Positions 55,205 through 63,788 are shown, counted from the first letter of the stretch. The stretch: 64,000 nucleotides of DNA from an uncultured Sulfurovum sp. (GCA_902727915.1 CACVAU010000055.1:34597-98596), one strand, 5' to 3'. Numbers and translations: made by a program. The notes: generated from the sequence alone by a model not told the origin.

Positions 55205-55247
55205 AGGATTTGTTCTCCATAAATTATTAACGTTATTATAGCCAATA

Positions 55248-55970
55248 TTATTTTGAACGTGTCATCGTAAAATCATAGATTAACCAATCTTGAACACCAC
55301 CTCGATACCAAAGAAGTTTCTCTTCAGGGTAACCCATATTCACTAATTTATAAATCGCATTAGGGGATTGTGAACACCAACTACCATTACAAAAAAGAAC
55401 CAAGCTTTTAGCTTTTGAGAAATCCAATTCATCCTCCACAATTTTTACATTCAAGAGTTTGAAAAGCTTTGTATAATCTTCTTTATACTCATTATATTCA
55501 TCTTCACTATCAAAATCTTCTTCCTCTTTATCCTCTTCATAAGCTATTGTATTAAAAGGTATATTAATGGAAGTAGGTATGGTCATTTGCTCAAACCATT
55601 TCTTTGTACGTGCATCTATTAAAGCATACTCATCAGGAGACTTTTGAGCATTTTTTATGTGAATTAAAACTTCAAGTTCTCCTACTGTTTCAAGTCCTTT
55701 TCCTAATTTAATTGGCTGTAAAACACCTACCTGAGTCACAAAAGTTTTTTTACAAACATCCAAGACTGTCTCACCTGCTAAATTTCCAGAAAACAATGCC
55801 TTGGGTGTCACATTTCTTTCTGTACAAGAAGCATTTCGTTCTCTATCTATTGTTAGTTGTTTACCTTTTTCATCAACTATTGTTAAGCCATTTCTTTGAA
55901 CTTCAGCCAAAACTACATTGGCGAAAACACTAACACTTAAAAAGAAAAATAAAATTACATATCGATTCAG
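55248..55970 (-). CDS. Exported rhodanese-like protein, probable non-canonical CTG start
   Basis: A rhodanese-domain protein of about 240 residues. The C-terminal domain has ALIDARTKKWFEQMTIPTSINIPF and the active loop LFCNGSWCSQSP, with a CxxxxC pair where rhodaneses have one catalytic Cys. A very acidic linker (YEEDKEEEDFDSEDEY) is inserted before it. Standard starts give only a TTG at 55908-55910, just after a complete in-frame signal peptide (LNRYVILFFFLSVSVFANVV). No ATG, GTG or TTG lies upstream, but AAGGAG is five bases before a CTG at 55968-55970 (ATT just before it is the other option). The export signal argues for the longer form. Confidence 0.65.
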   Translation of the reverse strand: MNRYVILFFFLSVSVFANVVLAEVQRNGLTIVDEKGKQLTIDRERNASCTERNVTPKALFSGNLAGETVLDVCKKTFVTQVGVLQPIKLGKGLETVGELEVLIHIKNAQKSPDEYALIDARTKKWFEQMTIPTSINIPFNTIAYEEDKEEEDFDSEDEYNEYKEDYTKLFKLLNVKIVEDELDFSKAKSLVLFCNGSWCSQSPNAIYKLVNMGYPEEKLLWYRGGVQDWLIYDFTMTRSK

Positions 55971-55997
55971 AATAACTCCTTCTATTAAAATAAATAA

Positions 55998-57008
55998 TTA
56001 TAACACAGGATTATAAATTTTTGACCATAGCATTAGGTCAATTCCTTTTTTATCCTGAAACAAAAACTTTAATGTTACCTCTGCATCATAACTTGAAATA
56101 TGTGCCGAAAGTTTTGGGGTTTGATACTGTAATATCCAATCAATTCTATCTTTTAAAACAGAAAGCATTCCTCCTCCACCTTCCACTAAAATAAATGATG
56201 GTTTAGTAAAATCTAAATCATTACTTATGTGTACCTCTCTGTCCTCCACCCCAAACAAAGGAATATCTCGATCAAAATTATTTTCTCTAGCATATATCTT
56301 AATATTGGGTGCTTTATCTCCTGTAAATCGACAATCTAAAGTAGGTCTGTCTTCTCTAACCGTATTGCCCCCTATCAACATTTCACTACAAACAGCACGT
56401 AATTGGTGTACATGCACTAAAGAGTCCTTTGAGCTTAAATAGCCTCCTCCTATTTTACCATTAGAGGTTTGTGCTATTTTAAAGAGTACAAAAGCTCTCT
56501 TTTGCCAAATCATAAAAGGTTCTAATAATTCCTTAGCTTCCTCATGACAAATATCTACCTCTACTTCAATGCCATGTTCTAATAGTTTCTGAACACCCCC
56601 ATCATGTCCTTTAATGGGGTCAAGCATTGCTATGACTACTTTTTTTGGTTTAATTTTCGTTAATAAAGAAGCACATGAAGGTGTCTTCCCAATATGAGAA
56701 CATGGCTCCAGTGTCACATACATAATAATTTCTGAAAAAAATCCCTCAGGCAAGGCATAAAGAAATTCATGTGCCTTATGAGAATTAAATTTATCAAAAT
56801 CCACTGTTTTTTGATGTATGGTTTCATAAGCTGTAACCAATGCTAAAACCTCTGCATGTGAGCTTCCAGCCTTCTGATGTGCTTCTACAGCAATAATGTC
56901 ATTTTTATATACTATCAATGCTCCTACAGCAGGATTAGGATAAGTTAAACCTTGATATTTCCATGCTTTTTGTATTGCTAGTTGCATGTATATTTGATTG
57001 TTTGTCAT
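55998..57008 (-). CDS. ribD: Riboflavin biosynthesis deaminase/reductase
   Basis: A 336-residue bifunctional enzyme of riboflavin synthesis. The deaminase domain has H51-A-E53 and the zinc cysteines C103 and C112 (EPCSHIGKTPSC). The reductase domain follows from about 150 (FKIAQTSNGKIGG, then ILVEGGGGML). An extra segment of about 30 residues (65-95) lies inside the deaminase domain. The ATG at 57006-57008 has GGAG upstream; twelve more codons are open but not needed. The extended -10 at 57043-57051 fits this start. Confidence 0.92.
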   Translation of the reverse strand: MTNNQIYMQLAIQKAWKYQGLTYPNPAVGALIVYKNDIIAVEAHQKAGSSHAEVLALVTAYETIHQKTVDFDKFNSHKAHEFLYALPEGFFSEIIMYVTLEPCSHIGKTPSCASLLTKIKPKKVVIAMLDPIKGHDGGVQKLLEHGIEVEVDICHEEAKELLEPFMIWQKRAFVLFKIAQTSNGKIGGGYLSSKDSLVHVHQLRAVCSEMLIGGNTVREDRPTLDCRFTGDKAPNIKIYARENNFDRDIPLFGVEDREVHISNDLDFTKPSFILVEGGGGMLSVLKDRIDWILQYQTPKLSAHISSYDAEVTLKFLFQDKKGIDLMLWSKIYNPVL

Positions 57009-57042
57009 AAAGGTTCTCCATCTTAAAATCTCTAAAAAAGAC

Positions 57043-57048
57043 ATTATA
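57043..57048 (-). promoter_or_regulatory. Extended -10 promoter of ribD
   Basis: TGTTATAAT on the minus strand gives an extended -10 (TATAAT at 57048-57043), 35 bases before the ribD ATG. The leader would be about 28 bases. Confidence 0.5.
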
Positions 57049-57071
57049 ACAGAATAGAAACAAGTGAACTT

Positions 57072-57161
57072 ATGAAGTTTTTACTAGAATATTTTTCTCA
57101 ATTAATCTTTATAGTTTTAAAAATGATTATAGACGCAATCAACATTATCAACAAGCTTTAA
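57072..57161 (+). CDS. Possible 29-residue hydrophobic peptide
   Basis: ATG at 57072 opens 29 codons ending in TAA. The peptide is hydrophobic with spaced charged residues (MKFLLEYFSQLIFIVLKMI, then DAINIINKL). Its size and amphipathic-helix pattern resemble type I toxin peptides such as TisB, but the ribosome site (AAGTGAAC) is poor and AT-rich DNA gives such frames by chance. It fills much of the 204-base gap between ribD and the AEC gene. Confidence 0.2.
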   Translation: MKFLLEYFSQLIFIVLKMIIDAINIINKL

Positions 57162-57171
57162 ACTTGGACTT

Positions 57172-57180
57172 TGATATAAT
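57172..57180 (+). promoter_or_regulatory. Extended -10 promoter of the second AEC transporter
   Basis: TTGATATAAT gives TG-N-TATAAT with the -10 hexamer at 57175-57180, 33 bases before the ATG at 57213. Confidence 0.5.
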
Positions 57181-57212
57181 CACCCTCAGCAACAAGGAAC
57201 ATAGGGAAACAA

Positions 57213-58109
57213 ATGTCAAACTTCATACTCATCATCCTCTACATCATTATAGGTTATGGCTTACAACACGTCAAATTACCCATAAAAAACTTAGCCCATA
57301 TTCTTAACAAATTTGTTATCTATCTCTCACTACCAGCCATGATTCTCCTCACCATACCAAGCATTGAGTTTACACAAGAGAGCATCGTTCCTGTTTACAT
57401 AGCATGGGGTGTCATGATTATCTCAGCCCTTATAGTACTTTTAGTCTCAAAACAGATGAACTTTTCAAAAGAGATTACAGGCTCACTCATGCTAGTCTCC
57501 GTACTCACCAACAGTTCTTTCGTCGGTATTCCTTTAATTAGTGGTTATTTGGGAAATGAAGCATTACCCTACATTATCATCTACGATCAGTTAGGAACTT
57601 TTTTAGCCTTAGCCACTTACGGAACCTTTGTTACTGCCTATTATGCCAGTGCTGGTGAAGTTAGTTTTAAACAAATAGCCTTAAAGGTCGTACTGTTTCC
57701 ACCTTTTGTCTTTCTAATTATCTCTTTGTTTCTAAGTAATATTGAGTTCCCTACTTTTATCCATACGCCACTTGAGCTTTTAGCAGCAACCATTGTGCCT
57801 TTTGCACTTATTGCCGTTGGCTTACAACTCAAATTTAAATTACCAAGAGACGAACTAAAACCCTTTGCTATCTCTTTAACTATCAAACTCATCATCGCCC
57901 CAATCATCGCCATTCTTATGGCTAAAACATTTGGTTGGAGTGGATTTATTGTCAACATTTCCATACTAGAAGCCTCCATGGCACCCATGATAACAGCAGC
58001 AGCCATGGCATCCATGGTTGGTTTAGCCCCAAGACTTAGCAATGCAATTGTAGGTTATGGAATAGCCTTCTCTTTTGTTAGTAGTTATTTAGTTTATAGA
58101 TTCTTGTAA
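57213..58109 (+). CDS. AEC-family transporter (second copy)
   Basis: A 298-residue permease with about ten helices. SVLTNSSFVGIPLISGYLG near 93-111 is the AEC crossover with its Asn/Gly motif, and APMITAAAMASMVGLAP lies in the second half. It exports or imports small organic anions; the substrate is unknown. The REP-like composite starts 14 bases after its stop and may help end its transcript. Confidence 0.85.
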   Translation: MSNFILIILYIIIGYGLQHVKLPIKNLAHILNKFVIYLSLPAMILLTIPSIEFTQESIVPVYIAWGVMIISALIVLLVSKQMNFSKEITGSLMLVSVLTNSSFVGIPLISGYLGNEALPYIIIYDQLGTFLALATYGTFVTAYYASAGEVSFKQIALKVVLFPPFVFLIISLFLSNIEFPTFIHTPLELLAATIVPFALIAVGLQLKFKLPRDELKPFAISLTIKLIIAPIIAILMAKTFGWSGFIVNISILEASMAPMITAAAMASMVGLAPRLSNAIVGYGIAFSFVSSYLVYRFL

Positions 58110-58122
58110 ATTTTAAATGCCC

Positions 58123-58243
58123 CGTAGGGTGCTGTTTTTAACGCACCATTAAAATAAATATGCATAAAATAAAGCTTCGCCGAAAGGCTTAAAAGAACTA
58201 AATACTAACCCAAATCTTTGGTGTGATAGCAATCACACCCTAC
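58123..58243. repeat. Composite repeat bounded by two inverted REP-like elements
   Basis: A plus-strand element (GTAG 58124-58127, then GGTGC with GCACC at 58143-58147) starts the unit. A minus-strand element ends it: GGTGTGAT and ATCACACC (58220-58239) then CTAC (58240-58243). Between them lies CTTCGCCGAAAGGCTTAA (58175-58192), whose exact inverse recurs at 59483-59500 after the next gene. It covers most of the gap before the membrane-protein gene. Confidence 0.6.
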
Positions 58244-58252
58244 AAATTTTTT

Positions 58253-58260
58253 GCTATAAT
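58253..58260 (+). promoter_or_regulatory. Extended -10 promoter of the membrane-protein gene
   Basis: TGCTATAAT with the hexamer at 58255-58260 lies directly after the composite repeat and 30 bases before the ATG at 58290; AAAGGAAATAGGG provides the ribosome site. Confidence 0.5.
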
Positions 58261-58289
58261 AATTTTAGAAATAAAAAAGGAAATAGGGA

Positions 58290-59486
58290 ATGTTAAAAAA
58301 CAAAGTTTGGTACTCAACCCAAAAAAGCCGTGACAATCAAACAACCTCTATCTTAGCCATTGTAGAGACCATCTTCTTTGTCATACTGACATGGGGAATT
58401 GCTTATTATTTTGACACTTACATTCATATCTACACAGCCATCGCTATTGCTCCTTTCTTACTACTGAAAACTCCTGAGTCTACTGAAAAAGCTATTGAGT
58501 GGTTTTTGTATGAATACAAAATGGATGAAAAAAACTACTATAAAAACAAAGTGTTCTGGATAATCCTAACAGTAAGTTCTATATTTTCTTTTATAATAAG
58601 CTATTTTTTCTCTACACAAATACTTATTCATTATGAAGGTTGGGAGCTTTTCTTTTTAAGTACGCTTCTAGGAATTATTCTAATAGTAGGAGTAGGAATA
58701 GCAGGAGTAGGTCTAGGTTTAGGACTTTTTCTAAGATCGCTATTTATTAAATTTACTGCGACCTCTTTTTATACACTCACCCATCCTAAAAAAACATTTT
58801 TTGCTATCTCAAAAAATTGGAACGAACAAATCACTGTCAATGACATACTCTATACACCTGAACTTTTACCTGACATACATAAAAGAGATAATACCTATCA
58901 ACTTTCAAGTTTTATTTCTGGTTTTGGTTCTGATGATTTAGGAGACAAGGTAGTTATATTATCAATTACACCTATCTGGTCACTCGGCTACCTCTACCGT
59001 TTCAGCATCAAATCCACAGCATGGTTCTTTTTCCCTTTGGCTTACTTAGCAAACCTAAGTGCTTTACAAGATGAAACAAAAAAAGAAAAAGCCATAAAAA
59101 CCCAAACATGGGACAAACTCTTTTGGTTTAACCTCATTGTTTCAGCTGTATTATTTCTCTATTTTAAATTTTCAGAGAGCTACCTAAAACTACTCAAACT
59201 CTCCGAAGAACAACTCAACTTCATAAAAACACAAATTACACATATACGTGAATACTTTGTTCCTGAAGCTATGTGGCTCTTAGTTGTAGCTGTTGTTCTT
59301 TATTTTATTATGAATACTTTTATTTCAAGAAAAGAACACATTGAAGATAAAAGCTATGGACTCTTTAGCTATTGGATTATAAAACTTATCTACATGTTAT
59401 GGATGATATTTTTAGGTTGGCATATTGTGGTCTTTACAAACCAATATGTTTTGCCTGAATTGCCTAGATTACTTCAGCTACTTTAA
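58290..59486 (+). CDS. Membrane protein of unknown function, flanked by inverted repeats
   Basis: A 398-residue protein with about seven to eight predicted helices: a pair near 22-60, a pair near 88-150, one near 235-255, and a C-terminal group near 280-385. A soluble loop of about 90 residues follows the glycine-rich GVGIAGVGLGLGLFL helix. No family is recognised. It has its own promoter. Inverted copies of an 18-base sequence plus a REP-like hairpin lie on both sides, so the gene could be the cargo or a bystander of a small mobile repeat. Confidence 0.7.
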   Translation: MLKNKVWYSTQKSRDNQTTSILAIVETIFFVILTWGIAYYFDTYIHIYTAIAIAPFLLLKTPESTEKAIEWFLYEYKMDEKNYYKNKVFWIILTVSSIFSFIISYFFSTQILIHYEGWELFFLSTLLGIILIVGVGIAGVGLGLGLFLRSLFIKFTATSFYTLTHPKKTFFAISKNWNEQITVNDILYTPELLPDIHKRDNTYQLSSFISGFGSDDLGDKVVILSITPIWSLGYLYRFSIKSTAWFFFPLAYLANLSALQDETKKEKAIKTQTWDKLFWFNLIVSAVLFLYFKFSESYLKLLKLSEEQLNFIKTQITHIREYFVPEAMWLLVVAVVLYFIMNTFISRKEHIEDKSYGLFSYWIIKLIYMLWMIFLGWHIVVFTNQYVLPELPRLLQLL

Positions 59487-59549
59487 GCCTTTCGGCGAAG
59501 TTTTTTTATTTGCTAATTTTATTTAACGGTGGGTAAAACCCACCCTACG
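59483..59549. repeat. Inverted copy of the composite repeat with REP-like element
   Basis: TTAAGCCTTTCGGCGAAG (59483-59500) is the exact complement of 58175-58192. After an AT-rich spacer of similar length comes GGTGGGT-AAA-ACCCACC then CTAC (59528-59548), a minus-strand REP-like element with a perfect 7-bp stem. The unit overlaps the last bases of the upstream gene and ends before the nspC ribosome site. Confidence 0.6.
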
Positions 59550-59567
59550 AAAACATCAAGGAACCTT

Positions 59568-60716
59568 ATGCAAACCCCCTACTGGCTACTAGAAGAACAA
59601 CTCCTAGAAAACAACCTAAAAACCCTAGCTCATATCAAAGAGCAAACAGGTGTTAAAATTTTACTAGCCTTAAAAGGCTACGCCCTTTGGAAAAGCTTTC
59701 CCTTAGTCTCAAAATACCTCGACGGTTGTTGTGCTTCTGGACTGCATGAAGCTAAACTCTCTCATGAAACTTTTCAAAAAGAGACCCATACCTACAGCCC
59801 TGCTTTCAAAGAAGAAGACATAGAAGAAATAGCTAAAATTTCTCATCATCTTGTTTTTAACTCACCCTCTCAATTTCAACACTTTTCGTCTCTAGCTAAA
59901 AAGCATAATCCAAACATCTCTTTGGGATTACGTGTGAACCCTGAGTACTCTGAATCACCTGTGGAACTTTACAATCCTTGTGGAGCTTATTCGCGACTCG
60001 GTACGACCATCGATAATTTTGATAGATTACTTATCAGTGAAATTGGCAAGAAGAATAAAATTAATGGGATGATTGATGGCTTTCATTTTCATGCTCTTTG
60101 TGAACAAGACAGTTCGGCACTTGAAAATGTTTTAAAAGCTTTTGAAGCAAAGTTTGGAGCCTATTTGAACAAACTAAAATGGGTTAACTTTGGTGGGGGT
60201 CATCACATTACCCGTAAAGGTTATGACATAGAAAAACTCATCAAGCTCTTAAACAATTTTAAAGACAGATACCTTCACCTAGAAGTCTACCTAGAACCTG
60301 GCGAAGCTGTGGGTTGGGAGACTGGAACTTTGGTGACTTCGGTACTTGACATTGTGCATAACAAAATGGACATTGCCATTCTTGATACATCAGCCGAAGC
60401 ACAAATGCCTGACACTATCATCATGCCTTACAGAGCAGATGTACGTGCTAGTGGTGAAGCTGGAGAAAAGAAACATACCTATAGATTGGCTGGAAACACT
60501 TGTTTAGCAGGTGATATTATGGGAGACTACTCTTTTAACAAACCTTTAGCCATAGGCGACCAAGTGATTTTTGAAGACCAAATGCACTACACCATGGTGA
60601 AAGCCAGTACATTTAATGGGGTTCCGTTGCCTTCCATTGTTATTAAACGACTTGATGGGACAATGGAAGTTGTTAGAGAATTTGGCTATGAGGAATTTAG
60701 AGATAGGCTTTCATAA
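59568..60716 (+). CDS. nspC: Carboxynorspermidine/carboxyspermidine decarboxylase
   Basis: A 382-residue PLP enzyme of the alanine-racemase-fold type. The PLP lysine is K36 in ALKGYALW. HFHALCEQ near 180 and EPGEAVGW near 245 are typical of NspC. It makes spermidine or norspermidine in the alternative polyamine route common in this phylum. The ATG at 59568 has AAGGA six bases upstream; an upstream in-frame start would lie inside the REP-like repeat and is rejected. Its partner carboxyspermidine dehydrogenase is not in the window. Confidence 0.93.
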   Translation: MQTPYWLLEEQLLENNLKTLAHIKEQTGVKILLALKGYALWKSFPLVSKYLDGCCASGLHEAKLSHETFQKETHTYSPAFKEEDIEEIAKISHHLVFNSPSQFQHFSSLAKKHNPNISLGLRVNPEYSESPVELYNPCGAYSRLGTTIDNFDRLLISEIGKKNKINGMIDGFHFHALCEQDSSALENVLKAFEAKFGAYLNKLKWVNFGGGHHITRKGYDIEKLIKLLNNFKDRYLHLEVYLEPGEAVGWETGTLVTSVLDIVHNKMDIAILDTSAEAQMPDTIIMPYRADVRASGEAGEKKHTYRLAGNTCLAGDIMGDYSFNKPLAIGDQVIFEDQMHYTMVKASTFNGVPLPSIVIKRLDGTMEVVREFGYEEFRDRLS

Positions 60717-60724
60717 TTTTTAAA

Positions 60725-62491
60725 TTAATAAAACCATTGGATGCCCAATTCAAGATTTTCTGTCTTATTAAAACCATAATCTAACACAAAAGAGAAATCA
60801 TGGTTCATTTTATATTGACCATTCATATTAATTACCTTTTGAACATGACCATTCATAAAATTTTTTTCATAACCAAGTGTGGTGAACAATCTTAGTTTAT
60901 TAAAATTATTAAAAAGTCCTAACTTAGGGGTACTTCTGTATCGCCCTTTTATACTGTGTAAAGCGACATCTACCATGCTAAATACTTTTGTGTTATCAAA
61001 CAGTTGCCAAGCAAAACCAACACCTGCTTTTGCAAAATAATCACGCTCTTCTAACTTGTGCATACCAATATGTAAATTCCAAGAAAAAAGATTTTCTTCT
61101 TCAAAAGGTAATTCTTGTGTTTGTAACTTTTGAATTCTAATTAAATCAAATTTTGACAATTCAATATTTTCTTTTGTTAATTTTAATTTTGTATCAAAAA
61201 CTACCAATTCATCACCCTCTAAATCATTATAAGCATCTTTTTCAAGTGCAAATGGTGACCAATGTAAATTTAAGCCCTCTTTTTCAAGCATTAAAGCCAA
61301 ATAATTCGGTTTATTATACTCCGTAATATCAACCTTATTTTTTGGTCTATTGATTTTATCTGTTCTTATAGGAAAACGTAAACGAGATAAAAGTAATGCC
61401 CTATGTAGTGACTTCGGTTCTTTATATTTTTTATACGCCAAAACAAAATCTAAAGCATTAGCTTTTTTATTTTTACTCAAAGGCTCAAACTCTTTAGGAA
61501 TGACTGTTAAATTATTTTCAATCAATTTTTGAACAATTTTTTTTTCACCCTCATCTAAACCTTTATAGTGAGCATAAAGTTGTTGTTGTTTAGAAGGAAT
61601 ATATTTTACCTTCTCAATCAAAAGATTTCCAGTGCTTTCTAACTCTTTTAACTTATAAAAGGTCTCTATAGGAGCATACCAAAACCTAGCCCTATCAATA
61701 ATTTTGTGATTATAAACCAATTCTAAAAACTCAGAAACCTTATATCCACAATTACGATTAAAGAAAAAATATTGAAATTTTTTTCCCATCAATTCCCAAG
61801 CATGTAATAAAAAAAGCTTTTTTTGCGCATCACTTAAATCTAACCTATATTCCCACATATCACGATATTCTTGATTAGAATATGTAATGTCTTGATTATA
61901 ATAATATTTGTCACTATACGCTGCTGTATAACCTCCAAATATACCATTGACTATATACTCAGGCATCGTATATTTAGGAGGAAGCAATGCCCCATAACTA
62001 ATACTGGTATCAAAAAGATTATCATCAATATTCTCTGATTGGTTCACTTTAATAAACGAATGCCCAAAAGCTGAAGCTGGATTACCCAAATAACCACTCA
62101 CAAAAATTACACTAATTGAATCCGTATTTTCTAACAATGACCACTTATTAAGTTCAGTACATTGTCGAGACACTTGCGCATAGTTTTTAAGTTTTACATA
62201 GGTAGATAACCAATAATATCTTGCAGGATAACGACAGAGTGGCTGTTTTTCTGTTTTTTTAAGGGCATCAAAGTAAGCATAAATCGTTGCATTTAACTCT
62301 TTTTTAGAGGATAAATGTCCCTCATCATCTAAAAAAAAATGCTCATCCACAATCGTACTTTTTCCATCTTTAAAATGTAAAAGTTTAAGCCATGTGGCAT
62401 GTTGAGAAAGTTCTTCAAGTTTACTTTCACTAATGACCTCTGCACGAAGCAGGGTCATAAACATCAGTAAACAAAGTAAAAATAATTTCAT
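60725..62491 (-). CDS. Lnb/DUF4105-domain protein fused to a predicted outer-membrane beta-barrel
   Basis: A 588-residue exported protein with a signal peptide (1-17). Residues about 125-280 carry NPASAFGHSF (137-146) and FFFNRNCGYKVSEFLE near 246-261, the conserved core of the DUF4105 (Lnb N-terminal periplasmic) family, with His and Cys as likely active residues. Some members have been linked to lipoprotein N-acylation; that role here is inference. The last 190 residues alternate as beta-strands and end in LELGIQWFY, an outer-membrane barrel ending. It converges on nspC, with eight bases between. Confidence 0.75.
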   Translation of the reverse strand: MKLFLLCLLMFMTLLRAEVISESKLEELSQHATWLKLLHFKDGKSTIVDEHFFLDDEGHLSSKKELNATIYAYFDALKKTEKQPLCRYPARYYWLSTYVKLKNYAQVSRQCTELNKWSLLENTDSISVIFVSGYLGNPASAFGHSFIKVNQSENIDDNLFDTSISYGALLPPKYTMPEYIVNGIFGGYTAAYSDKYYYNQDITYSNQEYRDMWEYRLDLSDAQKKLFLLHAWELMGKKFQYFFFNRNCGYKVSEFLELVYNHKIIDRARFWYAPIETFYKLKELESTGNLLIEKVKYIPSKQQQLYAHYKGLDEGEKKIVQKLIENNLTVIPKEFEPLSKNKKANALDFVLAYKKYKEPKSLHRALLLSRLRFPIRTDKINRPKNKVDITEYNKPNYLALMLEKEGLNLHWSPFALEKDAYNDLEGDELVVFDTKLKLTKENIELSKFDLIRIQKLQTQELPFEEENLFSWNLHIGMHKLEERDYFAKAGVGFAWQLFDNTKVFSMVDVALHSIKGRYRSTPKLGLFNNFNKLRLFTTLGYEKNFMNGHVQKVINMNGQYKMNHDFSFVLDYGFNKTENLELGIQWFY

Positions 62492-62506
62492 TTACAATAA
62501 ATAAAA

Positions 62507-62947
62507 CTAAATAACAACCATATTATAAAGCTTTTCTACTTTTTCCATTTTAGACATCTCTGCATACTCAGTACTCGCAACCAAAGCACTAAACTCGGTT
62601 CTAATATCTTCCATATTTTTACTGCTCATTGTTGCCAAAGTATCGAAGTATTTTCCCTCACCACTGGCAATTTCTAATTCTAAATCATCATAACTTTTAC
62701 CAATAAATGCTGCTGTTTTAGCTTCTTCACCTTGACAAGATTCTGGAGATGAAATATTAGTTGAAACAGCAGTTGTCCCTAAGTCCCATGTAACATTTGT
62801 AATAGCAGCTATGGTACGATTACTAGGTGCCAACATCGCTCCTAATCCACATTCTGTATAAATATCTGTAAATTCACGTGCTTGTAATTGTGGTAAAAAT
62901 AGTACAGAAACTGCTAAAATAGCTATTGATAATTTAATTTTTTTCAT
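62507..62947 (-). CDS. Exported DUF3015-type protein
   Basis: A 146-residue exported protein with signal peptide (1-23, ending LQA). YTECGLGAMLAPSNRTIAAITNVTWDLGTTA (30-60) is the DUF3015 opening, followed by a second Cys (ESCQGEE) that could pair with the first. DUF3015 proteins have no established role. It precedes the DUF4105-barrel gene by 15 bases on the same strand, so the two may be co-transcribed. Confidence 0.8.
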   Translation of the reverse strand: MKKIKLSIAILAVSVLFLPQLQAREFTDIYTECGLGAMLAPSNRTIAAITNVTWDLGTTAVSTNISSPESCQGEEAKTAAFIGKSYDDLELEIASGEGKYFDTLATMSSKNMEDIRTEFSALVASTEYAEMSKMEKVEKLYNMVVI

Positions 62948-63086
62948 ATTAATAGTCCTTTTATTTAATCTTATTAAGCCATTTAACCTGACTCAATTTA
63001 TAATACTACTCTACAATTCTTAAGTCTAGTAAATAACTTTTAAAAACTTTATTAAATTTTTTAAAACTTAAATTAATATTTTAAAA

Positions 63087-63779
63087 CTAATACAGTGTTA
63101 ACCTATAAACCCACTCTTGCAAAGGCATCATGTCTTCATAAATTTTAAAATTCTTATAAACAATTTTTTCTGAATGAAAATCTTTTGTGGGCTTAAAAGT
63201 AGTAAACATATACATAGAACGAAACAAAGAAAGATAGACATGGCTGTCATCTTTGCTAAAACCTCTTGGGTATCGTTTATAAGCTGGTTCAGGTAACTTA
63301 TACCCTTTGGCTTTTAAATCTTCTATAATCGCATGAAGTTCAGCTCTTCTCTCTTTGTTTTGTATGTACTCTCTGTAAATGGCTAACATTGGTGGCTTAA
63401 AATTTCTTATACCTGTGGCCACAAAAACCTCATGTGAGTCATAATGCATGTAAAAAGAAGAACTTTGCATTCTATGCGTCTGTCCTTGCCAAAAGATAAT
63501 GCCTATACGCTCTTTAATGGGGTCCGATAAATGAAAACGTGCATCACGATAGATTCTAAAAAGCGATTTATTGATTTTAGGAATGGCATTAATAGTAGGA
63601 ACTAAAACTTGAAGATGTTCACCCATCTCAGCCACATAAGCTTTATTGGGTTGAACAATGTATTTTTCATAATGGTCTCGATTCGCATCAAGCCACTCTT
63701 TTGAATTGTTGCCAATAATTTCATCTAAAAAGTCTAAGCCCTCTTTAGGAAAACCTTTAAATAAAACCTTATAAGACAA
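63087..63779 (-). CDS. DUF2461-family protein
   Basis: A 230-residue soluble protein with KEWLDANRDHYEKYIVQPNK near 27-46, RIYRDARFHLSDPIKERIG near 75-93 and VFVATGIRNFKPPMLAIYREYI near 118-139, the DUF2461 pattern. Function is unknown. The start is TTG at 63777-63779; AAGGGG eight bases upstream overlaps the carB end, so it probably follows carB in an operon. Confidence 0.8.
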   Translation of the reverse strand: MSYKVLFKGFPKEGLDFLDEIIGNNSKEWLDANRDHYEKYIVQPNKAYVAEMGEHLQVLVPTINAIPKINKSLFRIYRDARFHLSDPIKERIGIIFWQGQTHRMQSSSFYMHYDSHEVFVATGIRNFKPPMLAIYREYIQNKERRAELHAIIEDLKAKGYKLPEPAYKRYPRGFSKDDSHVYLSLFRSMYMFTTFKPTKDFHSEKIVYKNFKIYEDMMPLQEWVYRLTLY

Positions 63780-63788
63780 AATAGCCCC

